Source of the DNA: Clostridia bacterium
GTDB lineage: Bacteria; Bacillota; Clostridia; Lachnospirales; Lachnospiraceae
Assembly (NCBI GenBank): GCA_910576205.1
Contig: CAJTHL010000014.1
Location: 62,001 to 126,000, forward strand
Reading direction: 5' to 3'
DNA length: 64,000 nucleotides
In this document: positions 17,584 to 25,678 of the stretch, one piece after another
Position numbering within the stretch: the stretch's first letter is position 1
Layout: every line of letters starts with the position of its first letter
Program-made: the position numbers and the translations under genes
The notes under the pieces: generated by a model
What the model saw: the letters and a program-made list of their open reading frames with translations, nothing else
What the model was told of the DNA's origin: nothing
Database searches by the model: none

Positions 17584-17759
17584 GAGGCTGTAAAAAATTT
17601 TGTGTCTATGGGTAAAAATCTTTTTTGATAAAAATTAGATATGTAGACATTTGCTGTCGAATCGTATTGGTTTTATGTTGTCGAATTTCTTCCTTGATAA
17701 TAGTATTGCCAGTCTGCTTATGTTTATACATTTATTTTGATTTTTCTGCATACCAATCA

Positions 17760-17905
17760 GGCATTAGCAGCAGAAATACGTTATGTGGGCGCTGCCCACA
17801 CCCGGCCTCCGGAATAAGACTGGATATTTCTGGAAATACTGCTAATGCCGATGGAATAAGGCCGGGACGTTTCTTGATAGGATATGCTGTCCCGGCTTTT
17901 TCTTT
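17760..17905 (+). ncRNA. Candidate structured RNA with own intrinsic terminator
   Basis: The plus strand can fold into a three-way junction. The outer stem is GGCATTAGCAG (17760-17770) with CTGCTAATGCC (17839-17849). It continues as CAGAAATA (17771-17778) with TATTTCTG (17825-17832). Inside are two hairpins: TGTGGGC-GCT-GCCCACA (17784-17800) and CCGG-CCT-CCGG (17802-17812). An 11-bp terminator stem follows, with GCCGGGAC near 17857-17864 pairing with GTCCCGGC near 17889-17896, then T-rich sequence to about 17908. The terminator points along the plus strand, opposite to the transposase. I know of no named RNA family with this shape; expression is unproven. Confidence 0.4.
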
Positions 17906-19120
17906 TTAAAGGTACTGGGTGATCCTGTCTCCATAAAGGACAACCATCTGGTTGAGCACCTGGTCCCAGTTCCTGTACCGCTGTGTCCACTTTTTGATTA
18001 CGTTCCCACTGGCAAGATAGAGCATTTTTTCTAAGGAACTGTCGCTTGGGAATACACTTTTTGTCTTGGTCACTTTCCTGTACTGGCGGTTAAGGCCCTC
18101 TATGATATTCGTGGTATACATGATGCGCCGGATCTCATCAGAGAACTGGAAGAAGGAGCTGACATCCTCCCAGTTGTTTTCCCAGTTACTGACTGCATAG
18201 GGATATTTGCGTCCCCATTTTTCTTTGATCTTTTCCAATTCTGACAGCGCAGACGTTTCGTTTGGGGCATTATAGACTGCTTTGAAGTCAGAAGAGAATT
18301 TTTTCAGGTCGCTGTAATTGACATATTTGAAAGAATTCCGCAGCATGTGGATGACGCACCTTTGGATCTGCGCATCCGGATAGACTGCACTTATTGCTTC
18401 CTTAAATCCTGCAAGCCCATCCACACAGAAGAACAGCACATCCTGTACGCCACGGTTTTTCAGGTCATTTAACATCCCCAGCCAGAACTTGCTGGTCTCA
18501 TTGGCGCCTACGGTGATACTCAGGATATCTTTATAGCCGTCTGCGGTGATCCCCAGCACAATGTAGGCGGCACGGCTCAGTATGCGTCCGTCTTCCCTGA
18601 CTTTATAATGGATACAGTCCATGAATACAAAGGGATAGATGGGGTTCAATGGCCGCGCCTGCCACTCTTTGACCTCTGGGAGTATCCTGTCCGTGATCTT
18701 ACTGACCATCTCTGCGGACAGTTCCATCCCATAAAGTTCCTGTATCTGGTCATGGATATCCCTTGTGCTCATACCCCTTGCATAGAGGGAGATTACTTTT
18801 TCTTCAATACCGGAGATATCCCTCTGGTATTTTGGGATGAGCTTTGGCTCAAATTCACCCTCACGGTCTCTTGGGACATCGATCTGGAATTCCCCATACT
18901 GGCTCTTGAGGGTTTTGGGAGAATGTCCGTTACGTTTGTTGGATGTGGGAGCATCACCTTTCTGGTTTTTTTCGTAGCCAAGGGATGCATCCAGTTCCGC
19001 CTCCATAAGCTCCTGAAGGATATCTTTGAAGCTGTCCCTTAGCAGGCTGTAAACATCAGCCACGCTGTTAAGGTTGTTATCTGCAATAATCTGTCGTATT
19101 TGCTGTTTTGTTGCTGGCAT
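17906..19120 (-). CDS. IS256-family transposase
   Basis: A 404-residue transposase of the IS256/MULE type and full length for the family. The DDE residues appear in YPFVFMDCIHYKVRED, VLFFCVDGLAGFKEAISAV and SNWENNWEDVSSFF. The N terminus has the family's LMEAELDASLGYEKNQK segment, and GLNRQYRKVTKTKSVFPSD lies near the C terminus. ATG at 19120 follows AGGAGTA on the minus strand. The frame is intact, so the element may be active. Confidence 0.96.
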   Translation of the reverse strand: MPATKQQIRQIIADNNLNSVADVYSLLRDSFKDILQELMEAELDASLGYEKNQKGDAPTSNKRNGHSPKTLKSQYGEFQIDVPRDREGEFEPKLIPKYQRDISGIEEKVISLYARGMSTRDIHDQIQELYGMELSAEMVSKITDRILPEVKEWQARPLNPIYPFVFMDCIHYKVREDGRILSRAAYIVLGITADGYKDILSITVGANETSKFWLGMLNDLKNRGVQDVLFFCVDGLAGFKEAISAVYPDAQIQRCVIHMLRNSFKYVNYSDLKKFSSDFKAVYNAPNETSALSELEKIKEKWGRKYPYAVSNWENNWEDVSSFFQFSDEIRRIMYTTNIIEGLNRQYRKVTKTKSVFPSDSSLEKMLYLASGNVIKKWTQRYRNWDQVLNQMVVLYGDRITQYL

Positions 19121-19223
19121 AAAAATACTCCTTTTCGATAAGAATTGTCATATCTTGATTCTTACCAAAAAAGAGGTATTTTTTTCCAAAGACACAAACT
19201 ATTTTACACTACCCATAAAAACT

Positions 19224-19250
19224 CTGCCAGTCCTTTTTTGTGACTGGCAG
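19224..19250 (+). terminator. Hairpin with downstream T-rich tract at the right end of the IS3-family element
   Basis: CTGCCAGTC (19224-19232) pairs perfectly with GACTGGCAG (19242-19250). It is followed by a run rich in T. Once downstream of orfB, it would terminate IS transcription; it is now separated from orfB by the IS256-family insertion. Confidence 0.6.
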
Positions 19251-19322
19251 GCTAAAATTTTTATTTTTTTTAATTGTCTACTTGACAGGGAGCGGTTACA
19301 GGAAGGAGTATCCATTCTGTTC

Positions 19323-19952
19323 TCATAACTGTTGTAATTCACCTTTTTTCAAGCAAAAAGTTACATCAGCCTGCTTTGCAAGTTCATTCGAGTGCGTTAC
19401 GATTATTACGCACTTATTCATCTGATGGGCACATTCTTTCAGAATGTTTGTAATTTCAACCGCAGTGTCTTCGTCAAGATTTCCTGTCGGCTCGTCCGCA
19501 AGAATAACGCTTGCGTCAGAAGCTAATGCACGGGCGATTGCTACCCGTTGCTGCTGTCCGCCAGAGAGCTTCAGAACATTTCGTTTTGCTTCCTCCTTTG
19601 TAAGCCCCAAACGCTCCAAGATAGGCAGCGGCGGAAGTTTAGAAGTTAAAGCCACATTTTCAGCAGGCGTCATATAATCAATCAGATTATAACTTTGAAA
19701 AATGAATGCCACATTGTTTTTGCGATGATATGCAAGTCCCTTTTTCTCAATATCTTCTCCTTGAAACAGTACCTGTCCGTAAGACGGACTGTCCAAACCA
19801 CCAAGCAGGGAGAGCAAGGTTGTTTTTCCGCACCCACTCGGACCGAGGATTGCATAAATTTTTCCTACCTCAAAATCGGTAGCTATATTTTTTAGTACAT
19901 TCCTGTTCCCATCGTAGGAATATTTAACATTACAGGTTTTTATGATACTCAT
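19323..19952 (-). CDS. ABC transporter ATP-binding protein (MacB/LolD/FtsE-like)
   Basis: A 209-residue ABC ATPase. Walker A is [17 protein letters not shown], the signature [15 protein letters not shown] and Walker [13 protein letters not shown], followed by an H-loop ([16 protein letters not shown]). The NLD after Walker B and its pairing with FtsX-type permeases put it in the MacB/LolD group. It is the last gene of a three-gene operon (permease, permease, ATPase), starting 13 bases after the upstream stop. Substrate unknown; similar systems export or sense antimicrobial peptides. Confidence 0.92.
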   Translation of the reverse strand: MSIIKTCNVKYSYDGNRNVLKNIATDFEVGKIYAILGPSGCGKTTLLSLLGGLDSPSYGQVLFQGEDIEKKGLAYHRKNNVAFIFQSYNLIDYMTPAENVALTSKLPPLPILERLGLTKEEAKRNVLKLSGGQQQRVAIARALASDASVILADEPTGNLDEDTAVEITNILKECAHQMNKCVIIVTHSNELAKQADVTFCLKKGELQQL

Positions 19953-19965
19953 TTATGTGTCCTCC

Positions 19966-21267
19966 TTAACTCATTTTCGTAAGAATAACTTTCGGCTTTG
20001 AACGAACAACAGTCCACGATGAAGCAATAACCGCTACTGCAATCAGCAAAATTCCAATTAAATATAGCGGGAGCAGATAAGCTGCGTTAATCTGCACATT
20101 GAGATTTGCTGTTCCCGTAGTAACTCTGGATACTAAAAATGCTCCTGCTTTTTCCGCTACAGAAAAGCTAAACGGTATAGATGCTACAAACGAAATAACC
20201 GCTACAATAATAGTTTCTGTAAAAATTTGTAAAATGATATTCAGCTTACTCTTGCCAATGGAAAGCAAAATCCCTATTTCCTTTTTGCGTCCTCTAATCC
20301 AGATTGTAAGTAGCAGGGTAAGTATCACAACGCTAACAACTGAAATAATAATAATTGTTATATTTACCAGTTGTTGCAAGGACTCTAAAGGTGTAGAAAC
20401 AACATCGTACTCATCGGTATCAATGCTGAGTTTCAAGGATTTTCCACGAAGCTCTGGCAAGTCCTTTACTTTATCATAGACATTCTGGATGCTTACAGGG
20501 TCTTCCACATAAATATCAATCTGTGTATAACCATCTATCTTACGACCAAAGTTTTCAAACATTGTCGTGTAGTCCACATAGCCGCAGTTTGCGGGTATAT
20601 CCGATACAGAAAAACCTCCGTTTCCAGAAGTACCCTCCGTACCGTCAAAAATACCAATGATTTCAAGCTTCACATTGCCGTCAGAGTCAAGACAGTACAT
20701 TGTCATTATATTGCCCACAGACAGCTTATTGTAATCCGCAAGCTCTTTTGAAATCATCACAACATACTTATCTTCGGAAGTGATGTGCCTGCCATCCACA
20801 AGGCTATATTTTCCGCTTTCAAAATCAGAGCTTTTTTCAGAGGAAAGAGCTGCCGTATAAGCAGACGACTCTCCATAAGGAGTGTAGCTCAAATTAAACG
20901 CCGCAGGTAAATATTCAAAGTCCACACCTGCTCCCCAAAATCCTCTCGGATTGTCAGAGTTATAATCTACAACGCCGTCCACCTTTGAAATGGCATCTAA
21001 AATCTCTGGGGTAATGTAATCGCCATTATAAGTATAGGTCATACCGTATCCGTCTTGGCTCGAATCGTATTGGTTGGCAGGGTCAATCTCCAAAAATAAT
21101 TTACCGCCGATAGCTGTCTGCACATCCTCAGTCGCTCCCTCGGATGCATCACGGATTGCCAGACCTGTCAGAAGAAAGGTCGAAATAATCGCTAATACCA
21201 AAAACAAAATCAATGTCTTTACTTTCTGTCGAAAGCAGTAAAGAAAAGCTCTCTTTACAAAATTCAT
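19966..21267 (-). CDS. FtsX-like ABC transporter permease (second)
   Basis: A 433-residue permease. One N-terminal membrane helix (TLILFLVLAIISTFLLTGLAI) precedes a large extracytoplasmic domain of about 230 residues. Three C-terminal helices follow in the FtsX/MacB arrangement (IIIISVVSVVILTLLLTIW, an RGRKKEIGILLSIG loop, then two more), and it ends KPKVILTKMS. Start 21267 follows AGGAGGATATGCGTA on the minus strand. It is homologous in architecture to the preceding permease, including the shared ILTKMS ending, so the pair likely arose by duplication and works as a heterodimer. Confidence 0.9.
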   Translation of the reverse strand: MNFVKRAFLYCFRQKVKTLILFLVLAIISTFLLTGLAIRDASEGATEDVQTAIGGKLFLEIDPANQYDSSQDGYGMTYTYNGDYITPEILDAISKVDGVVDYNSDNPRGFWGAGVDFEYLPAAFNLSYTPYGESSAYTAALSSEKSSDFESGKYSLVDGRHITSEDKYVVMISKELADYNKLSVGNIMTMYCLDSDGNVKLEIIGIFDGTEGTSGNGGFSVSDIPANCGYVDYTTMFENFGRKIDGYTQIDIYVEDPVSIQNVYDKVKDLPELRGKSLKLSIDTDEYDVVSTPLESLQQLVNITIIIISVVSVVILTLLLTIWIRGRKKEIGILLSIGKSKLNIILQIFTETIIVAVISFVASIPFSFSVAEKAGAFLVSRVTTGTANLNVQINAAYLLPLYLIGILLIAVAVIASSWTVVRSKPKVILTKMS

Positions 21268-21281
21268 TACGCATATCCTCC

Positions 21282-22661
21282 TTAGCTCATTTTTGTCAGT
21301 ATCTCTCTTGGTTTCAGCTTCAAGATAGAAGCCGTTGAGAGCAGTACGGAAAGCACAACTACGATAAGCTGGCATCCATAAATCAGCAGGGTTTTTCCAA
21401 TACCCAGAGTGAGATAGCTGTCAACACTCACTGCATCACTCATTTTATTCTGTAATGCCGCAGCGTTGATAAGATTAGGCTGAAAATCCGCAAGCAGATG
21501 ATTACCTAAGTTATGACTTATTCCAAAGCTCGCAGCATAAGAAAACAGAAATGCGGTGGCAGCGACACTCAATACTTCTAACAGAAACTGTTTTATGATT
21601 TCCCCTTTCGGGATACCTGCTCCTAAAAGGATACCTGCTTCTGGTATGCGACCTCTGATACGCAAAGTTAAAATCAAGGTCAAAATAGCGGCACTCACTA
21701 TGGAAACACACGCCAACAGGATTTTTATTAAATCCCCTAAAGAAGTAAGACTATCGGAAATTTTGGAATACTGAAAATCATTCGTGCGGATAAAATGCGT
21801 TTTCCAATCAATTTCTTCTATCTGCTGCACCTTAGATACAATCTCATCAAGTGTCTTTGGGTCAGTCACATAAAAGCCGACCTCGCCTGTATAAACAGAC
21901 GGTTCGCTTGCAGCAAGCTGTGTCAAAACAACAATACTTGCGTAAATACGATTTTCTTGTCTGCCTGCGGTTGCTGTTACATTCGCATCAGCTTCCAGAA
22001 TATCGTATATTCCTACAATCGTTACAACTGTCTCTTTTCTTTCCCCAGACCACACATCAATGTACTCGCCGTCAGCTTCTCCAAGCTCGGACGATGACAA
22101 GATAATTTTATCCCCAACAGACAAGCCATTTACAGCCGCCACCTCAGAGCTTATCAAAACGGCGTTTGTATCTGCTTCAGTAATGTGTCTGCCTGCGGCA
22201 AGAGCCAGTACCTCGTCTACAAAATCTGTTTCCAAAGCGGAATAGCGAAGTGCTGTAACCGCCCCCATATTGTTATCCTCGGCGTGTTTCTCTCCGTGGA
22301 TAAAGGCAATGGGATTACCTTTGGTAAGCTGTCCGCCTTTGGCATATCCATAATTGATAGGATTGTAGTACGCAATATTGCCGCAGTTTTGTATCCGCTT
22401 TATCTCATTGTCAGTAATACGGATATGATTTTCCGTAACAGTCATTTCGCCATTCTCGTCTGATACAACGCCTGTACTCGCCCTTAGATAAAAAGCAGCT
22501 CCTAAAGCTCCTCGGATGTCACTCGCTAACTTCTCGGATGCGGTAAGGAGCGAAAAACATGAAATAAGAAAGGTCGAAACGATCATAATGAGAAGAAAGA
22601 TACTTATGGCTTTTCCTTTTTTACGGAGCAGATACAGACCTGCCCGCTTTTTACAATCCAT
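21282..22661 (-). CDS. FtsX-like ABC transporter permease (first)
   Basis: A 459-residue permease with the MacB-type layout: one N-terminal helix (GKAISIFLLIMIVSTFLISC), a ~240-residue extracytoplasmic domain and three C-terminal helices (SIVSAAILTLILTLRI, RGRIPEAGILLGAG loop, LLIYGCQLIVVVLSVLL), ending KPREILTKMS. It is the first gene of the operon, downstream of an operator/promoter at 22689-22720. The ABC genes and the two-component genes upstream are all minus strand, but an intrinsic terminator separates the two units. Confidence 0.9.
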   Translation of the reverse strand: MDCKKRAGLYLLRKKGKAISIFLLIMIVSTFLISCFSLLTASEKLASDIRGALGAAFYLRASTGVVSDENGEMTVTENHIRITDNEIKRIQNCGNIAYYNPINYGYAKGGQLTKGNPIAFIHGEKHAEDNNMGAVTALRYSALETDFVDEVLALAAGRHITEADTNAVLISSEVAAVNGLSVGDKIILSSSELGEADGEYIDVWSGERKETVVTIVGIYDILEADANVTATAGRQENRIYASIVVLTQLAASEPSVYTGEVGFYVTDPKTLDEIVSKVQQIEEIDWKTHFIRTNDFQYSKISDSLTSLGDLIKILLACVSIVSAAILTLILTLRIRGRIPEAGILLGAGIPKGEIIKQFLLEVLSVAATAFLFSYAASFGISHNLGNHLLADFQPNLINAAALQNKMSDAVSVDSYLTLGIGKTLLIYGCQLIVVVLSVLLSTASILKLKPREILTKMS

Positions 22662-22688
22662 TTAGGCTTCATCTCCTTTCTGCTGACA

Positions 22689-22720
22689 ATCATATCTTTT
22701 TTTGATTAGTTTTTGGTTAG
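22689..22720 (-). promoter_or_regulatory. Promoter of the ABC operon with response-regulator operator
   Basis: On the minus strand the sequence CTAACCAAAAACTAAT (22720-22705) is two tandem half-sites with 11-base phasing. Ten bases later comes a -10 hexamer TATGAT (22694-22689). The same 16-mer with one mismatch and the same 10-base gap occurs upstream of the response-regulator gene (24837-24868). There is no good -35, as expected for a promoter activated by an OmpR-type regulator. Confidence 0.7.
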
Positions 22721-22750
22721 CATTTGATATGCGTTTCGTTCGTTTTTCCA

Positions 22751-22783
22751 AACGCAAAGAAACCGCCAGATAACTGACGGCTT
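22751..22783 (-). terminator. Intrinsic terminator after the histidine kinase gene
   Basis: On the minus strand AAGCCGTCAG pairs with CTGGCGGTTT (22783-22760, one G-U and one U-G pair). This is followed by CTTTGCG, a weak T-tract. It separates the two-component operon from the ABC operon. Confidence 0.6.
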
Positions 22784-22797
22784 CTTTAGAAGATGGC

Positions 22798-24165
22798 TTA
22801 ATTTAATTTCAGATAGAACGCAACACCCTCGTCGGTATTCGTAATTTTGTATTCCATTCCGTGTAGGTCAAGAATAGTCTTTACAATGTATAAACCCAGA
22901 CCGCTTCCGCCTGTGGCTTTGCTGCGGGATTTGTCCGCCCTATAAAACGGCGTAAACATATTTTCCAAATTATCCTCGTCTAAAAATACGCCTGTATTTT
23001 CTACAACCAAAATGTGCATATCCGTGTCATAATCTGCATAAACCTTAGCATCTGCTTTAGAGTGACGGATGGCGTTGCCAATGATGTTGGATAACGCCTT
23101 ACCGAACAGGTTGCGGTTGACTGACACACTTATATCTTCGGAGATATTCTGAAAAATAGCAATGTCTTTTTCAGTCGCCAAAGGCTGCAACTCTGTAACT
23201 ACTTTACTTACCATATCAGCTAAAGAAAGTGTTTCCAAAGAGCTGCCGATGTTCATTGTTTCCATTTTGGTAATAGATAGTATCTCTTTCACTAAGTATT
23301 CGATGTCCTCGGCGGATTTTAGTGCCTGCGGCAGATATTTGTCGTGGTTCTGGTAATCTCCAAAACCTAATATCATATTCTCAAGCTGACCTTTCAGAAT
23401 AGTCAACGGTGTTTTCAGCTCGTGGGAAACAGCCGCAAAAAAATTCCTATGCTGTTCCTCCAACCTTTGAAATTTCTTAACATCTTTGGTTAGCTGCTGA
23501 TTTGCCGTTTCCAATTCTTCCATTGTACTTTGCAGCCTTGCCGCCATTGTATTCAGACTGGAAGAAAGTACGCCGATTTCGTCCTTGCGGTCTGTATCAC
23601 ATCTCCAAGTCATATCAAGCTCGGTCATTCGCTTGGAAATCTGACTGATTTTTGCAATTGGTACAACAATCACTCGGCTACAAATGAAAGCACTTAGGGC
23701 AGAGAGAAGCAGAATAACCGTCAATACCAACGGAATAAAACGGAGCAGCAGACTGAACAGTTCGCTTGCCGTTTTGGATAGAGAGATAACAGAAAGCGTA
23801 TAGCTTGCTTTATCTTCTGCAAAGGTCACATCAGTTGTATAGGTCTGTGCCGTTGACAGGTCATCAGCAATGGCTTCAAAGCCCCCGAAAGTAACGCTGT
23901 TCTTTTCGTTTCCTAACATCGCCACGGCTTTGTTCTCAATGCAGAAATTTGTAATCAGCGTCGTCCCTTCCTCATAGCTTTTGTTTTCCAGAGCAGAGAA
24001 TAACGCTCCTGCATTGTTCTCAAACTGTTTGCTGCCTGTGAGCTGATAGCTTTGTGGCACAAATACAAGGACGATGCCATATATCAAAACGCTGCACAAA
24101 GTCAATGCGGTAAATACCCACAAGAACACTTTTGTACTTAGAGAGTTACTAATTTTCTTTCGCAA
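22798..24165 (-). CDS. Two-component sensor histidine kinase
   Basis: A 455-residue membrane kinase. TM1 lies near the N terminus (VFLWVFTALTLCSVLIYGIV), a ~100-residue extracytoplasmic sensor follows, and TM2 is FIPLVLTVILLLSALSAFICS. Then come a HAMP linker, the H-box (FFAAVSHELKTPLTILKGQ), the N-box (NIIGNAIRHSKA) and G-boxes (GGSGLGLYIVKTIL). Both in-frame starts are TTG. I chose 24165 because AGAGGGGTGGGA lies just upstream; 24195 is the alternative. It overlaps the end of the response-regulator gene, so translation is coupled. Confidence 0.92.
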   Translation of the reverse strand: MRKKISNSLSTKVFLWVFTALTLCSVLIYGIVLVFVPQSYQLTGSKQFENNAGALFSALENKSYEEGTTLITNFCIENKAVAMLGNEKNSVTFGGFEAIADDLSTAQTYTTDVTFAEDKASYTLSVISLSKTASELFSLLLRFIPLVLTVILLLSALSAFICSRVIVVPIAKISQISKRMTELDMTWRCDTDRKDEIGVLSSSLNTMAARLQSTMEELETANQQLTKDVKKFQRLEEQHRNFFAAVSHELKTPLTILKGQLENMILGFGDYQNHDKYLPQALKSAEDIEYLVKEILSITKMETMNIGSSLETLSLADMVSKVVTELQPLATEKDIAIFQNISEDISVSVNRNLFGKALSNIIGNAIRHSKADAKVYADYDTDMHILVVENTGVFLDEDNLENMFTPFYRADKSRSKATGGSGLGLYIVKTILDLHGMEYKITNTDEGVAFYLKLN

Positions 24166-24817
24166 CTTTATATCCCACCCCTCTGACCGTTTCAATATAA
24201 TCTACATTCAACTTTTTTCGTAAATTCATAATGTGGAAATTTACCCCTTTTTCATCCCCCACAAAATCATAGCCCCAAACGAGATTTAGCAAATCATCCC
24301 TTGTAAAAACACGTCCTTTGTTTTTAAGAAATAGTAAAAGGATTTCAAATTCCAAATGAGTAAGTGCTACCTCGTTTCCAGAAACAGTAACCTTACGTTC
24401 TGTTTCGCTCAAAGTAATTTCCTTGTAACAGATAATATCTGACACCACATCTGATGTTGTCCGCCGCAAAAGAGCTTCCACACGCTTTAAGACGAGCTTT
24501 ATAGAAAACGGTTTTGTAATGTAATCATCAGCCAATTTGTCAAATCCTTTAATTTGGTCATCTTCTGTGTCAAGTGCAGTTAAAAGAATAATCGGTATTT
24601 GCGACTCCTGCCGTACCATTTCACATACGGTATATCCATCAATTTTAGGCAGCATTATATCCAATAGAATAAGGTCAAAATCCTGTTCGTGAAAAATGTT
24701 AATGCCCTGTAATCCATCCGAAGCGGTAGTAACCTCGTATCCCGCAAAGGTAAGCGGCTCAGAGAGTATTTTCTGTATTGCCGCTTCATCCTCAATTATC
24801 AATATTTTCTTATCCAT
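24149..24817 (-). CDS. OmpR/PhoB-family response regulator
   Basis: A 222-residue regulator with a receiver domain and a winged-helix DNA-binding domain. The phospho-acceptor Asp lies in DLILLDIMLPKIDGY, acidic residues near the N terminus are in ILIIEDEAA, and the conserved Lys is in DDYITKPFSIK. The C-terminal trans_reg_C domain is typical (LTHLEFEILLLFLKNKGRVFTRDDLL; ETVRGVGYKVAKEN). It is first in a regulator-kinase operon and is preceded by an operator shared with the adjacent ABC operon, which indicates autoregulation and control of the exporter. Confidence 0.95.
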   Translation of the reverse strand: MDKKILIIEDEAAIQKILSEPLTFAGYEVTTASDGLQGINIFHEQDFDLILLDIMLPKIDGYTVCEMVRQESQIPIILLTALDTEDDQIKGFDKLADDYITKPFSIKLVLKRVEALLRRTTSDVVSDIICYKEITLSETERKVTVSGNEVALTHLEFEILLLFLKNKGRVFTRDDLLNLVWGYDFVGDEKGVNFHIMNLRKKLNVDYIETVRGVGYKVAKEN

Positions 24818-24836
24818 ATACAGACCTCCACGCTAA

Positions 24837-24868
24837 ATTATAGCAGGTGTTTATTAGTTTTTGATTAG
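24837..24868 (-). promoter_or_regulatory. Promoter of the two-component operon with the same operator
   Basis: On the minus strand CTAATCAAAAACTAAT (24868-24853) is followed after 10 bases by a perfect -10, TATAAT (24842-24837). The operator replaces the -35 region. It matches the ABC promoter in sequence (15 of 16) and in spacing. Confidence 0.75.
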
Positions 24869-25348
24869 TTCTCATTTTTTCATTCAGCTTTAAGCTTTGT
24901 ATATTTAAGATATGGATATACTTAGACAAAATAGATTTGACATTACTGCAATTCATATCCCAATATATATTATAATCATTTGGATAGATTGCATCAATCA
25001 AACATTAGTGAACAATTCATGTGCTGATTATTGAAATGGGGGATTAGGGGCAAAAAGCCCCTAACAAGCGAATTTGGATATCCAAATTCAGTGCTTGGTA
25101 AGACATAACTTTTTTCATATATACTCAAAACTATATCTTCTGTCATCTTTCTGAAATCATATTATTGTGTCATTTTGCATATATTAATTTCAATGTAGGC
25201 TGACTTGAAATTTCCTAAAATGCCGAAAGGGACACTTCCTTATGTGAAGTGTCCCTTGCCAGCCCCTCCTTTTTTTGTTATGATGAATATACAGAGAAAT
25301 ATTGATAAAAATGAAAGTATACAGTCAACAGGGACGGGAGGGACAGAT
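24869..25348. other. AT-rich intergenic region with three strong inverted repeats
   Basis: No gene seen over about 480 bp. It contains a stem-loop TTAGGGGC-AAAAA-GCCCCTAA (25044-25064), a perfect 20-bp palindrome GAATTTGGATATCCAAATTC (25070-25089) and a perfect 12-bp stem with a 7-base loop (AAGGGACACTTC at 25227, GAAGTGTCCCTT ending 25257). None is followed directly by a T-run on the plus strand, so they are not clear terminators. The region marks the right border of the AT-rich accessory segment. Confidence 0.7.
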
Positions 25349-25573
25349 ATGAAGAAACTATTTTGTTATGCTGACATGTATTTACAGAAAAGTGACTGGA
25401 AAGATATGGCGATGTTGAAATTCTGCCTTTTTTCCATGGGGCTCCTGGTGGGAATGCGCATACCGGAGGAGCATAAAAAGAAAGCGGGTATTGCTGCGAT
25501 GCTTGTCTTTCTCCTTACCTATATTCCTCTTATGACAAAATTTATCGGGATTGTAGCGGAAAACGAGGCTTGA
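25349..25573 (+). CDS. Small membrane protein of unknown function
   Basis: A 74-residue protein. A hydrophilic N terminus ([19 protein letters not shown]) precedes two probable membrane helices ([15 protein letters not shown] and [20 protein letters not shown]) separated by a basic loop (PEEHKKK). Short clostridial proteins of this pattern are sometimes labelled as a phosphate ABC transporter permease, but the size makes that name doubtful. ATG 25349 follows GGGAGGGACAG; the frame is open upstream to 25205 without another ribosome site. It stands alone next to a decayed chemoreceptor. Confidence 0.7.
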   Translation: MKKLFCYADMYLQKSDWKDMAMLKFCLFSMGLLVGMRIPEEHKKKAGIAAMLVFLLTYIPLMTKFIGIVAENEA

Positions 25574-25625
25574 CGGTTATTCTGATTATTCTGTATTTTC
25601 CGGGATGTCCGGAAGATAGGAAAAA

Positions 25626-25667
25626 ATGGGGAGACTCCTTGAATTGTTGCTTTCGGAGTCTCCCCAT
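25626..25667 (-). terminator. Intrinsic terminator for the chemoreceptor relic
   Basis: ATGGGGAGACTCC (25626-25638) pairs perfectly with GGAGTCTCCCCAT (25655-25667). On the minus strand the stem is followed by TTTTTTCC. Confidence 0.85.
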
Positions 25668-25678
25668 AGGTATGTATA

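Larger units (their letters stand above)
17584..19213 (-). mobile_element. IS256-family insertion sequence (1630 bp) nested in the IS3-family element
   Basis: The ends are inverted repeats: 17584 onward reads GAGGCTGTAAAAAATTTT and continues GTGTCTATGG. The reverse complement of the right end reads GGTAGTGTAAAATAGTTT then GTGTCTTTGG. About 21 of the first 28 positions match. CATAAAAA flanks both ends as a direct duplication. The element carries one intact transposase gene on the minus strand and about 280 bp of non-coding DNA on its left, which includes a strongly structured RNA candidate. The clean duplication suggests a fairly recent insertion, later than the IS3-family one. Confidence 0.92.
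16054..19294 (+). mobile_element. IS3-family insertion sequence, interrupted by an IS256-family element
   Basis: The left terminal repeat begins TGCTCCCCTTAAGGTAGACA at 16054. The reverse complement of 19275-19294 matches it at about 15 of 20 positions, placing the right end near 19294. Between them lie orfA, orfB and, after the orfB stop, a whole second element (17584-19213). The remaining right flank (19222-19294) contains a hairpin. No 3-bp target duplication could be identified at the outer ends. With the inner element removed the IS3 copy would be about 1.6 kb. Both its ORFs are damaged, so it is unlikely to move on its own. Confidence 0.75.

Noticed and set aside
18608..19042. 144-codon plus-strand open frame
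   Set aside because: Antisense to the intact IS256-family transposase, with no ribosome site.
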